A stretch of 64,000 bases of DNA from Natrinema sp. CBA1119 (GCF_002572525.1 NZ_PDBS01000001.1:3038001-3102000), one strand, 5' to 3'; positions 18,169-27,131 are shown, numbered from the stretch's first letter. The notes: generated by a model not told the origin, from the letters alone. Numbers and translations are program-made.

Positions 18169-18231
18169 GCGCGGTTCGGAGCGAGCGCGGTTCGGAGCGA
18201 GCGCGGTTCGGAGCGAGCGCGGTTCGGAGCG
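18169..18231. repeat. 16 bp tandem repeat, about four copies
   Basis: The unit GCGCGGTTCGGAGCGA recurs head to tail about four times directly before the 57 bp repeats. The sequence is open in several frames but shows no protein-like composition. Confidence 0.8.
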
Positions 18232-18425
18232 AGCGAAGTGAGCGAGAACCGCGGGAATGCGAACGGCGAGCGAAGCGAGCCGTGAGCGAGCGAAGTGAGC
18301 GAGAACCGCGGGAATGCGAACGGCGAGCGAAGCGAGCCGTGAGCGAACGAAGTGAGCGAGAACCGCGGGAATGCGAACGGCGAGCGAAGCGAGCCGTGAG
18401 CAAACACCGTAAGCGAGAACCGCGG
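18231..18425. repeat. 57 bp tandem repeat, three copies plus a partial fourth
   Basis: Units span 18231-18287, 18288-18344 and 18345-18401, with a diverged partial unit to 18425. Each contains GAGCGAAGTGAGCGAG, AACCGCGGGAATGCGAACGG and CGAGCGAAGCGAGCC. The period is 19 codons, so several frames stay open across it, but the predicted peptides are Arg/Ser/Glu repeats. GAGCGAAGCGAGC-type words are common in haloarchaeal intergenic DNA. There are no unique spacers, so this is not a CRISPR array. Confidence 0.85.
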
Positions 18426-18809
18426 ACTGTGCGATCGGTGTGTGAATCGTTTCAGCTGGTACTATCGTGACGCGGTCGTCGATTCCGTACCAGTCGGACG
18501 GCGAATCGTCCGGTCGGCCGGATGTTCGCGTTCGTCACCGTCTCGATTTCCGTTCCGGCCTCAGTCTCCCTCTCTGTTTGTTCCCGGGTCCCCCGCACGG
18601 ATGGACGACGGAATCGATCCGTTCTCGCACGGCGGTCTCTCATCGACCGCTAAGAAGGCTTTTTATTACCCGCTTCCGTACATTCATCTGGCTCCCGACG
18701 ACCGTCATCCAGTACCGGAACAGTCGCGTGCCAGCAGCTGTTCTCGGCGCGGGAGCCTTCTGACGCGACCGATTCGCCGACGTGCGCGAATTCTGTGCCC
18801 GCAGAGTGA

Positions 18810-18890
18810 CTATAGTAGCCACTGAACGTCACTCTACACCTGATCGCACGATTGCGTTGCGATCAGTATGTAACTCGTTTCAGTGGCTAT
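18810..18890. mobile_element. MITE-like palindromic repeat, copy with degraded right end
   Basis: The left arm CTATAGTAGCCACTGA is intact. The inner pair TACACCTGATCG and CGATCAGTATGTA is present. The right arm TTTCAGTGGCTATA lacks the final bases. It lies about 170 bp upstream of the asparagine-synthase-like gene. Confidence 0.72.
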
Positions 18891-19056
18891 ACCGGCTCGA
18901 GTCGACTGCCTCGCGGGCGAACGCCCCGAGACGGTAGTCGATCGATCAGAACCTCGTGCTTCAGGTCGGTTACGGCCGATCACCGCATTCGGTAGCCCGG
19001 ATCTGGCCATCGTAAACGTGGCCATTACTATGACGCTGACTATCACATCTTCTAAT

Positions 19057-20883
19057 ATGGTTGGCATCACCGGGCGAACGCCGGATGCAGACGACGGATC
19101 GTTCGCCGGATCGCTCGAGCCACTCGTTCACACGGATCGGTACGAGGCCAACGTGGTCCTCGAATCGGCGTCTCGTTCGGTCGGGACGACGGCGTACCCC
19201 GAGTATCCGATCCGGATCGTCGAGAACGACGAGTACTGGGTCTGTCTCGAGGGCCGGATCTACGACCGCGACGACGAGACGCTCGAACGCGAACTCCTCG
19301 AGGTTGCGGCACACGTGCTCGCGGCCGACGGCGACGACGAGTTCCTGACCGAGTGGCTACTCGAGACCGACGGCGAGTTCCTGCTCGTCGCCGCCGACAA
19401 GGAAACCGACCGGCTCGGCTTGCTCAACGATCCGCTCGCTCGGCTGCCGACGTACTACTTCCACGACGGAGAGACGTTTCTGTTCTCGCGGGAACTGCGC
19501 TATCTCATCAACGAGGCGCCGATCGAGGGGTTCGCTCCGATGGGCGTCGCTCAGTGTCTCCTCTTTGGCTACTCGCTGGGCGACCGGACGCTGATCGACG
19601 GGGCGAACCGGCTGCGTCCGGGGACGAAACTCACCATCGATCCGGAGCGCGGCGCGGTCACGGAGACGACGCTCCACCGGTTCGACTTCGGTGAGCCGGC
19701 CTACGCGGATCGAAGCCGATCGCGAAACGCTGCCGAACTCGTCGATCGGTTCGAACGGGCCTGCCGCCAGCGATCGGGCGACGGTACTCGTGACGTAATT
19801 TCGTTGAGCGGGGGGCTCGACTCGCGGTCCGTGCTGGCCGGGTACCACGCAGAGGGGATCCCGACGACTGCGGCAACGATGGCCTCCGACGAGTTCGTAC
19901 CGCCGTCCGACGTCGAACTCGCTCGAGAGTTGGCCGAGACGTTCGATATCGACTGGCAGCGCTACGATGTCGGGCCGCCCAACGGGTCGGATCTGGACCG
20001 AATCATCAAGACGAAAAACGGACAGATCGGTCTTTTGACCTCGTTTATCCTCGATTTCTTCAGGCAGCTTCGCGAGGAGTACGACGCCGGTCTCACTTAC
20101 GTCACCGGCGACGGCGGGGACAAGGTGCTCCCCGATCTCACTCCCGCGACATCGATCGACGACGAATCGGCGCTGGTCGACTACGTCATCGCGGAAAACT
20201 GCTTTCTCTCGCTCGAGGAGGTGGCCCAGATTACGGGGCTCTCCGTGGACGCGATTCGGCGGAGCGTTCGTGAGCGGCTCCGACTGTACCCCGAGACCGA
20301 TCCCGCCTCGAAGTACGTCCACTTCCTCGTCTACGAGCGCGGCGTCAACTTCCTGTTCGAGGGCGAGGACCGGAATCGATTCTTCTTCTGGAGTACGACC
20401 CCGTTTTACTCGATCGACTTCTTCCGGTACGCGATGAACTGCCCGCCCGAGCAGAAGACTCGGTACAACCTCTATCGGTCGTTCCTCACGGAACTCGCGC
20501 CCGCTGCCGCGGCGCTGACTCATCCCGATTACGGCGTCCCGGTCGCCTCGACCCGCCACGAGGCCGCGGCGTTCGTCGACGATCTGCTGTCGCGATATCC
20601 ACGGGTGTTCGATGTCTTGCGACCGATCATTAAATCGCTCAACGGTCTCGAGACGGAGTCCCAACTGAGACCGAGCACGGTCGACTGCATTCGAACGCAG
20701 ATCGAACAGTGCGGGGCCGTCGACGACGTGCTCTCGACCGACGAACTCCACGCGTTCCTCGACGCACACGCGGACCGCGATCGGGTGTCGGTCTACCGTC
20801 TCTTCGCGCTCACCTCGCTTATCGACGATATTCACTCCACGGAGAGCGTCCTCGAGTCACGGCGGGATGTCGTCTTCGGGTGA
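19057..20883 (+). CDS. asparagine-synthase-like enzyme lacking the N-terminal cysteine
   Basis: This 608 aa protein has an N-terminal Ntn-hydrolase-like domain (about 1-200, including LLNDPLARLPTYYFHDGETFLFSRELR). An adenylating PP-loop domain follows, with LSGGLDSR at residues 250-257. The start MVGITG aligns with the usual MCGIAG of glutamine-hydrolysing enzymes, but the catalytic Cys2 is Val. The glutaminase is therefore probably dead, and the enzyme would use ammonia or another amine. It has a sizeable C-terminal extension. It lies among surface-glycan and exported-protein genes, so amidation of a sugar acid or of a surface molecule is more likely than asparagine synthesis. The residues upstream of 19057 overlap a MITE and are not coding. 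Confidence 0.82.
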   Translation: MVGITGRTPDADDGSFAGSLEPLVHTDRYEANVVLESASRSVGTTAYPEYPIRIVENDEYWVCLEGRIYDRDDETLERELLEVAAHVLAADGDDEFLTEWLLETDGEFLLVAADKETDRLGLLNDPLARLPTYYFHDGETFLFSRELRYLINEAPIEGFAPMGVAQCLLFGYSLGDRTLIDGANRLRPGTKLTIDPERGAVTETTLHRFDFGEPAYADRSRSRNAAELVDRFERACRQRSGDGTRDVISLSGGLDSRSVLAGYHAEGIPTTAATMASDEFVPPSDVELARELAETFDIDWQRYDVGPPNGSDLDRIIKTKNGQIGLLTSFILDFFRQLREEYDAGLTYVTGDGGDKVLPDLTPATSIDDESALVDYVIAENCFLSLEEVAQITGLSVDAIRRSVRERLRLYPETDPASKYVHFLVYERGVNFLFEGEDRNRFFFWSTTPFYSIDFFRYAMNCPPEQKTRYNLYRSFLTELAPAAAALTHPDYGVPVASTRHEAAAFVDDLLSRYPRVFDVLRPIIKSLNGLETESQLRPSTVDCIRTQIEQCGAVDDVLSTDELHAFLDAHADRDRVSVYRLFALTSLIDDIHSTESVLESRRDVVFG

Positions 20884-21171
20884 CTGTCTCGCTTGCCTGT
20901 TCGACAGGCGAATAGTTAGGTCACAATTCTGGAGTACGTGTTTGTTCCCCCGCTTCTGACAGTTGCGAAACTGCTACTGTCTTTATACAAAACTTGAAGC
21001 TAATAAATATATATGCCACCCCGCCGCAGCCGTCTGGTTTTTAATATAAGAAACCGTGATTAGACTGTATAATTAGAGAAAATATCTACAGTGATATAAT
21101 GAAAATCACAAAATCTTACTGATAGTGAGGCAGGAAAGTTTATGGTCTGGTAGTGTTCTCTCTCAGATCGC
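20884..21171. promoter_or_regulatory. AT-rich promoter region of beta-helix paralog 1
   Basis: This is 288 bp of markedly A+T-rich DNA with several runs of TATAT and AAAATC. GGAAAGTTTATGG at 21133-21145 ends 26 nt before the ATG at 21172 and is shared with the two other beta-helix genes. I take it as the TATA element of a leaderless transcript. Confidence 0.6.
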
Positions 21172-23217
21172 ATGGCACGCGACGAACCGGTACGGGACGC
21201 AGACGGTCCCGCCGAACCGACAGTCAGTGACGACGAACAGAGCGAAGACAGCATACTCGACCGGCGATCGTACCTGAAGTTAGCCAGCGCAACGGCCGTC
21301 GCAGCGGGCGTCGGGACGAGCGCGGCGAGCGCGGCCGAGGGTGACTACGAAGTCATCGAGGCGCGCGGCCAGTCGATCAGGATCGATTCGGGCGAGACCT
21401 GGGAGAACAAACTCATCGACTTCGGCGATCGAAACAACATCACGATCACCGCCAAGGGATCGAACTGGACGATCCGGAACATCGGCTTTACGGGCACTAT
21501 TCCCTACAACGAGACCATTTTCGGGGTCTGCGATTCCGGCTCCGGAACGTCGGTGATGGAGAACGTCTACTTCGGCGAATCGACCGGCGAACAGCCAAGC
21601 GGCGAGCGCTCGATCTGTATCTGGGTCGATCCCAGCCACTCGGGGCACCTCGACGTGACGAACGTCAACTTCAACGTTCCCGGAAACAACGGTATCTACG
21701 GCTCCGCGCCCGCCTACAACGGCGACGGCGGGACGATCGCACTCGAGGGCTGTTACGGTAACGACTGCCATCACACCGCGTTTCGAATCGGTGACTGTGG
21801 CATGTCCATCGAGAACTGCGTGAGTTACAAGAGCGGGACGCGCGCGGCGAACCGCAACATCTGGGTCTGGGAAGGCAACTACGGCGGCGGCGCGACCGTC
21901 CGCAACTCCCATTTCATTACGAACGGTACGGGCGGCTCGGTTGTAACGAACGGGAGTCCGAACCTGACACTCGATAACGTCCACACCGACGACGGCCGCG
22001 GCGACGGCTCGAACCCGCAACACTTCGTCCCCGACGGCTGTCCGGAAAGCGGTGCGGAAGCGGCGAGCGGTGGGAGCGCCGGAAGCGGCGGGGGCTCCTC
22101 GAGCCCGCCCGCGGACAATGAGGACAGTGAGGACGAGGACCTCCCCGAGAACACCCTGACGGTCACCGGGACCGGTGACGCGACGGAGTACTACGTCGAG
22201 ACTACCGACGAACTCGTCGCCGATCCGAACGCCGGCTCGCTCGAGGTTCACGACGAAATTACTGGCACGAGCGCGTCCGGCTGGGTGACGACGTCGTCCC
22301 ACGTCGATGGCTTCCGCTTCGCCGGCGACCTCCACGAGGTCGCGTTCCGACAGGGCTCGGCCCGCGTCGAGGTCAACGGCGAGGTGATCGACCCCGATCA
22401 GTACAACGGCGATCAACCGAGCCTCGAGAACACGCTACTGGTCGACGGGATCGGCACCGCGGGCGGAACGAGCTACGAGTTCACGGTCTCGGGGGCCGTC
22501 GAAAAGGCGACCGTCGAGGGAGCCACGATCGACGACGAGGACGCCATCGACGGCGGCCACGTCTCGGGCGGCGTCGCCGGCTGGCGCGACGGCTTCCGCT
22601 TCGGCGGCGAACTCGAGGAGCTCACCGTCGACGGCGATGCGCGCGTGCTCGTCAACGGCGAGGCGGTCGATCCGGCCGACTACGGTCAGGAGCAGCCACA
22701 CGTGTTGACGCTGGTTGGCAACGGGTCGGCCGCGAACTACGAGATCACGGTCGACGGCACGATCGATACGGTCGACGGCGACGATTCGGAGGACTACGCG
22801 ACGGTATCCTCCGGAACCACGGTCGAGGGATCGATCGAACGTAGCGCTCAGCGCTTCCGGTTCTCCGGGACGCTCACCGACGTCACCTTCATCGACGGCT
22901 CGGCGCACGTCTACCTCGACGACCGGCGAATCGACCCCGATCAGTACGGCGAGCAGGAACTGCTCCCCAACGCCATCGTGATCGACGGTGCCGGCACCGA
23001 CGGCGAGACGAACTACTCCTTCGAGATCGACGGCGAGGTCGTCACCGCGAGCTACCGCGACGCGTCGATCGACCCTGGCGACGAGATCGACGGCCGATCC
23101 GTCAGCGGCAGCGTCGACGACGAACTGGACGCCTACTGGTTCGACGGCGACATCACGGACTTCCGGCTCAGCGGGAACGCGAGCGTCGACGTCCAGTACA
23201 ACGCCCGAAGCAACTGA
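21172..23217 (+). CDS. Tat-exported beta-helix protein with four C-terminal repeats (paralog 1 of 3)
   Basis: This is a 681 aa exported protein. A twin-arginine signal (Arg31-Arg32 in DRRSYLKL, hydrophobic core to about residue 54) follows an acidic N-tail. Residues about 57-290 look like a right-handed parallel beta helix (NWTIRNIGFTGTI, VMENVYFGES, VTNVNFNVPGNNGIY, MSIENCVSYK). A Gly/Ser/acidic linker (about 295-330) leads to four repeats of 80-90 residues, each with LxVDGxGT, FRFxGxL, VxVNGxxVDPxxYG. The last ends FDGDITDFRLSGNASVDVQYNA. No anchor is visible, so it is probably secreted or surface-bound. Paralogs are at 24691 and 27132. The substrate is unknown; such helices often bind or cut polysaccharides, but no catalytic residues can be assigned. 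Confidence 0.8.
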   Translation: MARDEPVRDADGPAEPTVSDDEQSEDSILDRRSYLKLASATAVAAGVGTSAASAAEGDYEVIEARGQSIRIDSGETWENKLIDFGDRNNITITAKGSNWTIRNIGFTGTIPYNETIFGVCDSGSGTSVMENVYFGESTGEQPSGERSICIWVDPSHSGHLDVTNVNFNVPGNNGIYGSAPAYNGDGGTIALEGCYGNDCHHTAFRIGDCGMSIENCVSYKSGTRAANRNIWVWEGNYGGGATVRNSHFITNGTGGSVVTNGSPNLTLDNVHTDDGRGDGSNPQHFVPDGCPESGAEAASGGSAGSGGGSSSPPADNEDSEDEDLPENTLTVTGTGDATEYYVETTDELVADPNAGSLEVHDEITGTSASGWVTTSSHVDGFRFAGDLHEVAFRQGSARVEVNGEVIDPDQYNGDQPSLENTLLVDGIGTAGGTSYEFTVSGAVEKATVEGATIDDEDAIDGGHVSGGVAGWRDGFRFGGELEELTVDGDARVLVNGEAVDPADYGQEQPHVLTLVGNGSAANYEITVDGTIDTVDGDDSEDYATVSSGTTVEGSIERSAQRFRFSGTLTDVTFIDGSAHVYLDDRRIDPDQYGEQELLPNAIVIDGAGTDGETNYSFEIDGEVVTASYRDASIDPGDEIDGRSVSGSVDDELDAYWFDGDITDFRLSGNASVDVQYNARSN

Positions 23218-23323
23218 CCGGTCTCGACCGGTTTTGCTGACGGAATCGCGGCTCGAGACGATCGCGTTCGGAACCTGCGCGCGATCGCGTTCGCGATAGC
23301 GGTCGCCATTGTTCGCCGCAGGT

Positions 23324-24484
23324 TCAGACCGTATCCGCCCGGATCGGATCGCTCGACGGGCGATCGGCCCCCTCGGTCGACTCGAGTGCGGTGCGACAGA
23401 CCCGCTCGAAGCGTTCAGCCTGGGCGGTCCAGCGAAACGCGTGTGCGTCTTCGCGAGCCTGCGCACCGAGGCGCGACCGGAGCGAGGGGGAGTCCACGAG
23501 CATCGTCAGCTTGTCCGCGAGATCCTGGGGATCGCCGACGCGGGCCAGCAGACCGTTTTCCCCGTTGGACAGGTAGGTCCCGATCCCCTCGAGATCGGTC
23601 GTGACGACCGGGAGGCCACAAGCCATCGCTTCCAGGTTCGCCATCCCGAAACTCTCCTTGTGGCTTGGGAGACAGAACACGTCGGCTCCGGCGTGGTACG
23701 CCGGGAGGTCAGGGTGGGGAACCTCGCCGTGGCAGACGACGTCGTCGTCAATCCCGAGGGCCGCGGCCCGATCCCGAATCCGGGTGCGTTCGCCCCGCCC
23801 GACGAAGTGGAGTTCCTGCCGTCCGTCGAGGGCCGCGACCGCCTCGAGCAGGTCGTCGATCCCCTTCGATTCGACGAGTCGGCCGACGAACAAGATTGCC
23901 GGGTCGTCGCTCTCGAACGCGGGCTCGATACCGGGCCGAAACGCCTCGGGATCGATGCCGGGCGCGATAACGCCCTCGAAGTCGTAGCCGAACGTCTCGG
24001 TGAGCTTCTGGGCGGTATCCGGCGAGTTGGCAAGCAGCAGGTCCGTTTGCGAAAACCGGTCGCGAAGCCAGGCCGCCGGAGAGCGGTCCGAGGCCTTGTG
24101 AAACGTGTAGACGGTCGGCACGTCGACGAGGTTCGAGAGGAGCAGGTCGTCCAGAAACTGGGACGTACAGAGCACGTCGAGCCGTTCGTTCATCTGATCG
24201 ATGACGTCGTTACGGGCCGCCCACAGCGTCATCAGGAACTTCTTGCGGTTCTGGGTCCCGAGGGGGTTGATCGGATCAGTTACCCGAGAGGGATGGTCGT
24301 CGAACGACGGGGTCTCGACGATTCGCACGTCCGACTCGAGCAACACGGGGGAGAGCTCACCGCGTCTGGTGTACAGCGTCACGTCGTTCGTCTCGCTGAG
24401 TTCGACCGCCATCCGCTGCGTGTAGACGGCGATCCCCCCGGCGTGGCGCGTGCCCGCCGCGTCGTGATAGAACCCGATGTGCAT
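23324..24484 (-). CDS. glycosyltransferase family 4 (GT-B) enzyme
   Basis: This 386 aa GT-B transferase starts MHIGFYHDAAGTRHAGGIAVYTQRMAVELSE with a glycine-rich acceptor loop. The C-terminal donor site reads PAILFVGRLVESKGIDDLLEA, then PSHKESFGMANLEAMACGLPVVTTDLEG, which contains the EX7E motif of GT4. I chose the ATG at 24484 because an ATAACAAA box lies 25 nt upstream and the family begins here. It lies between two beta-helix paralogs, so its product may involve the same surface structure. Donor and acceptor are unknown. Confidence 0.88.
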   Translation of the reverse strand: MHIGFYHDAAGTRHAGGIAVYTQRMAVELSETNDVTLYTRRGELSPVLLESDVRIVETPSFDDHPSRVTDPINPLGTQNRKKFLMTLWAARNDVIDQMNERLDVLCTSQFLDDLLLSNLVDVPTVYTFHKASDRSPAAWLRDRFSQTDLLLANSPDTAQKLTETFGYDFEGVIAPGIDPEAFRPGIEPAFESDDPAILFVGRLVESKGIDDLLEAVAALDGRQELHFVGRGERTRIRDRAAALGIDDDVVCHGEVPHPDLPAYHAGADVFCLPSHKESFGMANLEAMACGLPVVTTDLEGIGTYLSNGENGLLARVGDPQDLADKLTMLVDSPSLRSRLGAQAREDAHAFRWTAQAERFERVCRTALESTEGADRPSSDPIRADTV

Positions 24485-24509
24485 ACGACAGTAGACGCAT
24501 ATCAACTGG

Positions 24510-24517
24510 TTTGTTAT
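24510..24517 (-). promoter_or_regulatory. ATAACAAA box upstream of the GT4 gene
   Basis: ATAACAAA on the minus strand, 25 nt before the ATG at 24484, at TATA-box position for a leaderless transcript. The final G of the consensus is C here. Confidence 0.6.
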
Positions 24518-24690
24518 TACGCTCGTACCGACAGTACAACCCGCCTATCTCTCCCGCTGGATGTCTGATATGGGACTTTGCGGCGTGAGAATCCGAGCCG
24601 CGGTCGGGTCGCTCGGCGCGTTCGAGCCTCGCCACTCGAGCAACGGCGAGGGAGCGAAACGGGAAAATCGAGTCGTATTATGGAGTCGTA

Positions 24691-26508
24691 TCAGTGATCG
24701 CGCGCGTTGTACTGGACGTCGACGCTCGCGTTGCCGCGGAGCTGGAAGTCCGTGATGTCGCCGTCGAACCAGTAGGCGTCGAGCCAGTTGCCGACGGCGC
24801 CGCGAACGGCTCGACCCTCGATCACGTCTTCGTCGTCGATCGAGGCGTTCCGGTACTCCGACTTGACGACCGCGCCGTCGACCTCGAGGGAGTACGTGCT
24901 CGGTCCGCCGGCGTCGACGCCGTCGATCACGAGGGCGTGTGGAAGCAGTTCGTGTTCTCCGTACTCGCTCGGATCAATCGATTCGCCGTCGACCGTCACA
25001 TCCGCCGCGCCGTCGCTGAACGTGAGGTCCGTCAGCGCACCCGAGAATCGGAAGGATTGGGTTTCGTCGGTGAGCGAACTCTGAACCGTCGACCCCGAGA
25101 CCGTCGTCGCGTCCGCTTCCGGCTGCGCGTCCGACGCGAGCTCAATCGATCCGTCAACCGTGATCTCGTAGCTCGTCGGCGTCCCCTGTCCCGCGACCTC
25201 GAGGACGTGTGGAAGCTGTTGCCCGACGTCGGCCGGATCGACCGCCTCGCCGTTGACGAATACCGTTCCGGGGCCGTCGACGGTGAGTTCGGCGAGGTCG
25301 CCGTCGAACCGGAAGGCGTCCTTCCAGTCGGCCACGCCCCCCTGCACGGTCGCGCCGTCGATGGTGTCCTCGTCGTCGATCGAGGCTCCCTCGTAGTTGG
25401 TGTGTTCGATCGCACCGTCGACCGTGAACTCGTATCGGGTCGCGTCCGACGGATCGCCGTCGACCAGGAGGACGTTCGGCAGTTGCGAGCCCTCCTCGTT
25501 GCTCGTCGCCTCGTCGTTGGCTCCGCCGCTCGAGCCGGCCGATTCGGTTCCCGATGCGGCCGCCTCGGGCGACGTCGGGACGCCGTCGGGGATCGAGAGA
25601 TCGGGCTCCCTCGAGACGTCGTTGCCGATGGAGACCGTGGAACCGTTTGCCTCCCGGATCTGTCCGCGATAGCCGCCGCTCTGGAAGTCGACGCTGCCCG
25701 CGGAACCGTTCGCGCCGGCCACGAGCGAGTACGGGTAGGGGCCGTCGGCGAAGTGCGAGTCGCGGATGGTTACGGTACCGCCGTTCCAGACCCAGACGGG
25801 GCGGCCGTTGGTCTCGCCGTAGCCGCCGTAGCCGCGCCCGTAGTCAGTATCGTCGTTGTAGGCGACGCAGTCGATGATTTCGTCGTCCTCGCTGCCACAG
25901 CGGAAGGTGGTAACGCCGTTGTTCTTGCCGAAACAGCGCTCGAATCGGACGCTGCCGCCGTACGGCGTGTTGGAACAGTAAAAGCCGTTGTTCGGGTATC
26001 CCTGGACGTTGCAGTTGCGGAAGGTGAGGTCCGCTTCGCTTCCTCGGTGCATGAATACGGCACCGGGCCCGTGAACGAAGCTCGCGCCTTCCTTCGTCGC
26101 GCCGTCGCCCAGATAAATGTTCTCGAAGAGGATGTCTCCCTGCCCGGCGTTGATCGAGATCATGAACGAGTCCCCGCGATAGAGACCTTTGAAACCGATA
26201 TTCCGAACCGCCGAGTCGGCTCCCTCGACCATGATCAGGAAACTCTCACCGGTCGTGAGGTCGATCAGTTTGTTTTCGTACGTTTCGCCGCGGTTGACCG
26301 TCACCGTCTGCCCGCGCGCCTCGACGACTTCGTAGTCATCTTCGACGGCGCTCGCGGCTCCAGTTAGCGTCGCGGCCGCCGTCGTCGCACCGGCCAGCTT
26401 CATATACGATCGCCGGTGTAGTAATTTCTCGTTACCGCCTTCGTCGGTCGCCTCCGCGTCGGTGGAGACGGACGACTCGTCGTCCAGTACCGAAGGGTCG
26501 CGTGCCAT
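24691..26508 (-). CDS. Tat-exported beta-helix protein with three C-terminal repeats (paralog 2 of 3)
   Basis: This 605 aa protein has the same plan as the one at 21172. A twin-arginine signal (HRRSYMKLAG, Arg32-Arg33) follows an acidic N-tail. The beta-helix part (AVRNIGFKGLYRGD, LFENIYLGDGAT, LTFRNCNVQGYPNNGFYCS) comes next. The linker starts DGVPTSPEAAASG. Three repeats of 80-90 residues close the protein, ending FDGDITDFQLRGNASVDVQYNA. It has one repeat fewer than paralog 1. It reads toward the GT4 gene on the same strand. Its promoter carries CATAAACTTTCC (minus-strand GGAAAGTTTATG) 26 nt upstream. It is probably a secreted or surface protein of unknown role. Confidence 0.8.
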   Translation of the reverse strand: MARDPSVLDDESSVSTDAEATDEGGNEKLLHRRSYMKLAGATTAAATLTGAASAVEDDYEVVEARGQTVTVNRGETYENKLIDLTTGESFLIMVEGADSAVRNIGFKGLYRGDSFMISINAGQGDILFENIYLGDGATKEGASFVHGPGAVFMHRGSEADLTFRNCNVQGYPNNGFYCSNTPYGGSVRFERCFGKNNGVTTFRCGSEDDEIIDCVAYNDDTDYGRGYGGYGETNGRPVWVWNGGTVTIRDSHFADGPYPYSLVAGANGSAGSVDFQSGGYRGQIREANGSTVSIGNDVSREPDLSIPDGVPTSPEAAASGTESAGSSGGANDEATSNEEGSQLPNVLLVDGDPSDATRYEFTVDGAIEHTNYEGASIDDEDTIDGATVQGGVADWKDAFRFDGDLAELTVDGPGTVFVNGEAVDPADVGQQLPHVLEVAGQGTPTSYEITVDGSIELASDAQPEADATTVSGSTVQSSLTDETQSFRFSGALTDLTFSDGAADVTVDGESIDPSEYGEHELLPHALVIDGVDAGGPSTYSLEVDGAVVKSEYRNASIDDEDVIEGRAVRGAVGNWLDAYWFDGDITDFQLRGNASVDVQYNARDH

Positions 26509-26534
26509 GCAATCAGGTAATTAGATACTACCGG

Positions 26535-26546
26535 CATAAACTTTCC
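26535..26546 (-). promoter_or_regulatory. shared TATA-like box of the beta-helix genes (paralog 2)
   Basis: GGAAAGTTTATG on the minus strand, 26 nt before the ATG at 26508. The same spacing is seen at 21133-21145 and 28109-28121 for the other two paralogs. Confidence 0.65.
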
Positions 26547-26722
26547 GCATTTCTGCCCTTAAAATTTACAGACTGTATCTCTTCCCTGCACTATTACTAA
26601 AAGTTTGAGTGGTTTTTAGCTTCGGAATTATATGTGCGGAACATTCTCGTTTTCGTATCGGTATACTCGTATTACCAGGAAACGGGCGCCGAAAGCCGGT
26701 TGATTCTGGATGTCCGTCGCCG

Positions 26723-26737
26723 GTAATACGATATTAC
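26723..26737. promoter_or_regulatory. perfect palindrome GTAATA-CGA-TATTAC, candidate operator
   Basis: A 6-3-6 perfect palindrome 215 bp upstream of the paralog 2 start. Its centre is 62 bp from that of a weaker match (26661-26675), close to a whole number of helical turns. A palindrome of the same form lies at 28374-28388. Confidence 0.5.
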
Positions 26738-26848
26738 TTTGCAGCGACACTCCGACGACCCCCGGAAGAAGCGATCGTCTACAACCGTTTTGTCTCTCGA
26801 GAAACGGATCCCTCGAATCCGGACGCAAAACCACCTCCTGCGGACTGT

Positions 26849-26884
26849 GCGATCAGCGGGGAATCGTTTCGGTGACTACTATAG
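26849..26884. mobile_element. MITE-like repeat, right-end fragment abutting a full copy
   Basis: CGATCAGCGGGGAATCG followed by TTTCGGTGACTACTATAG is a diverged right arm. Its last bases CTATAG are also the first bases of the next copy. GCGGACTGTGCGATC at its left edge also precedes the right arm of the array-bearing copy at 18422. Confidence 0.6.
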
Positions 26885-26963
26885 TAGCCACTGAAACGGA
26901 TTAACACTGATCGCAACGCCGTTATGCGATCAGGTGTGCAGTGACTTGCAGTGGCTACTATAT
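26879..26963. mobile_element. MITE-like palindromic repeat, nearly complete copy
   Basis: This 85 bp copy has left arm CTATAGTAGCCACTGAAA, inner pair ACACTGATCGC and GCGATCAGGTGTG, and right arm GCAGTGGCTACTATA. It lies between the divergently regulated flanks of beta-helix paralogs 2 and 3. Confidence 0.75.
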
Positions 26964-27131
26964 ACTCCTCATCGGAGACGGCTCGAGTCTGTGACAACCG
27001 TCGAACGAGAAGTGAATACGGCGAGAGTGTGCCAGTGCGGATCGCGGGAGGGGGAAGCAACGATCCGCACTGTGGAGGAAGGGCGCGTCAGCGGGGAACG
27101 GAACGTGTGGAGGGATGCGTCAGCGGCGGAT

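Larger units (their letters stand above)
18122..18466. mobile_element. MITE-like element carrying a tandem-repeat array in its centre
   Basis: The left end (CTATGGTACTCTCTGACAGTCAC, then TACACATCCGATCG) aligns with the left arm of the complete copy at 5506. The right end (CGATCGGTGTGTGAATCG, then TTTCAGCTGGTACTATCG, to 18466) aligns with its right arm. Instead of the usual loop of about 15 bp, some 255 bp of short and 57 bp tandem repeats fill the middle. I read this as a diverged copy whose loop was expanded or invaded. Confidence 0.6.
26509..27131. promoter_or_regulatory. regulatory region of beta-helix paralog 2, with palindromes and MITE-like repeats
   Basis: There is no gene here. Nearest the start codon are the GGAAAGTTTATG box (26535-26546, minus strand) and CTTAAAATTTACAGAC (26559-26573), which is also found before paralog 3. 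Further out are the palindrome GTAATA-CGA-TATTAC (26723-26737) and a weaker one at 26661-26675. MITE-like copies occupy 26849-26963. The rest, to 27131, is the 3' flank of paralog 3. Confidence 0.55.

Noticed and set aside
18231-18425. Possible CRISPR array
   Set aside because: Repeats are contiguous, with no unique spacers and no cas genes nearby.
18067-18470. Repeat-encoded peptides on both strands across the tandem array
   Set aside because: The 57 bp period is a multiple of three, so frames stay open automatically; the peptides are Arg/Ser/Glu repeats without start context or homology.
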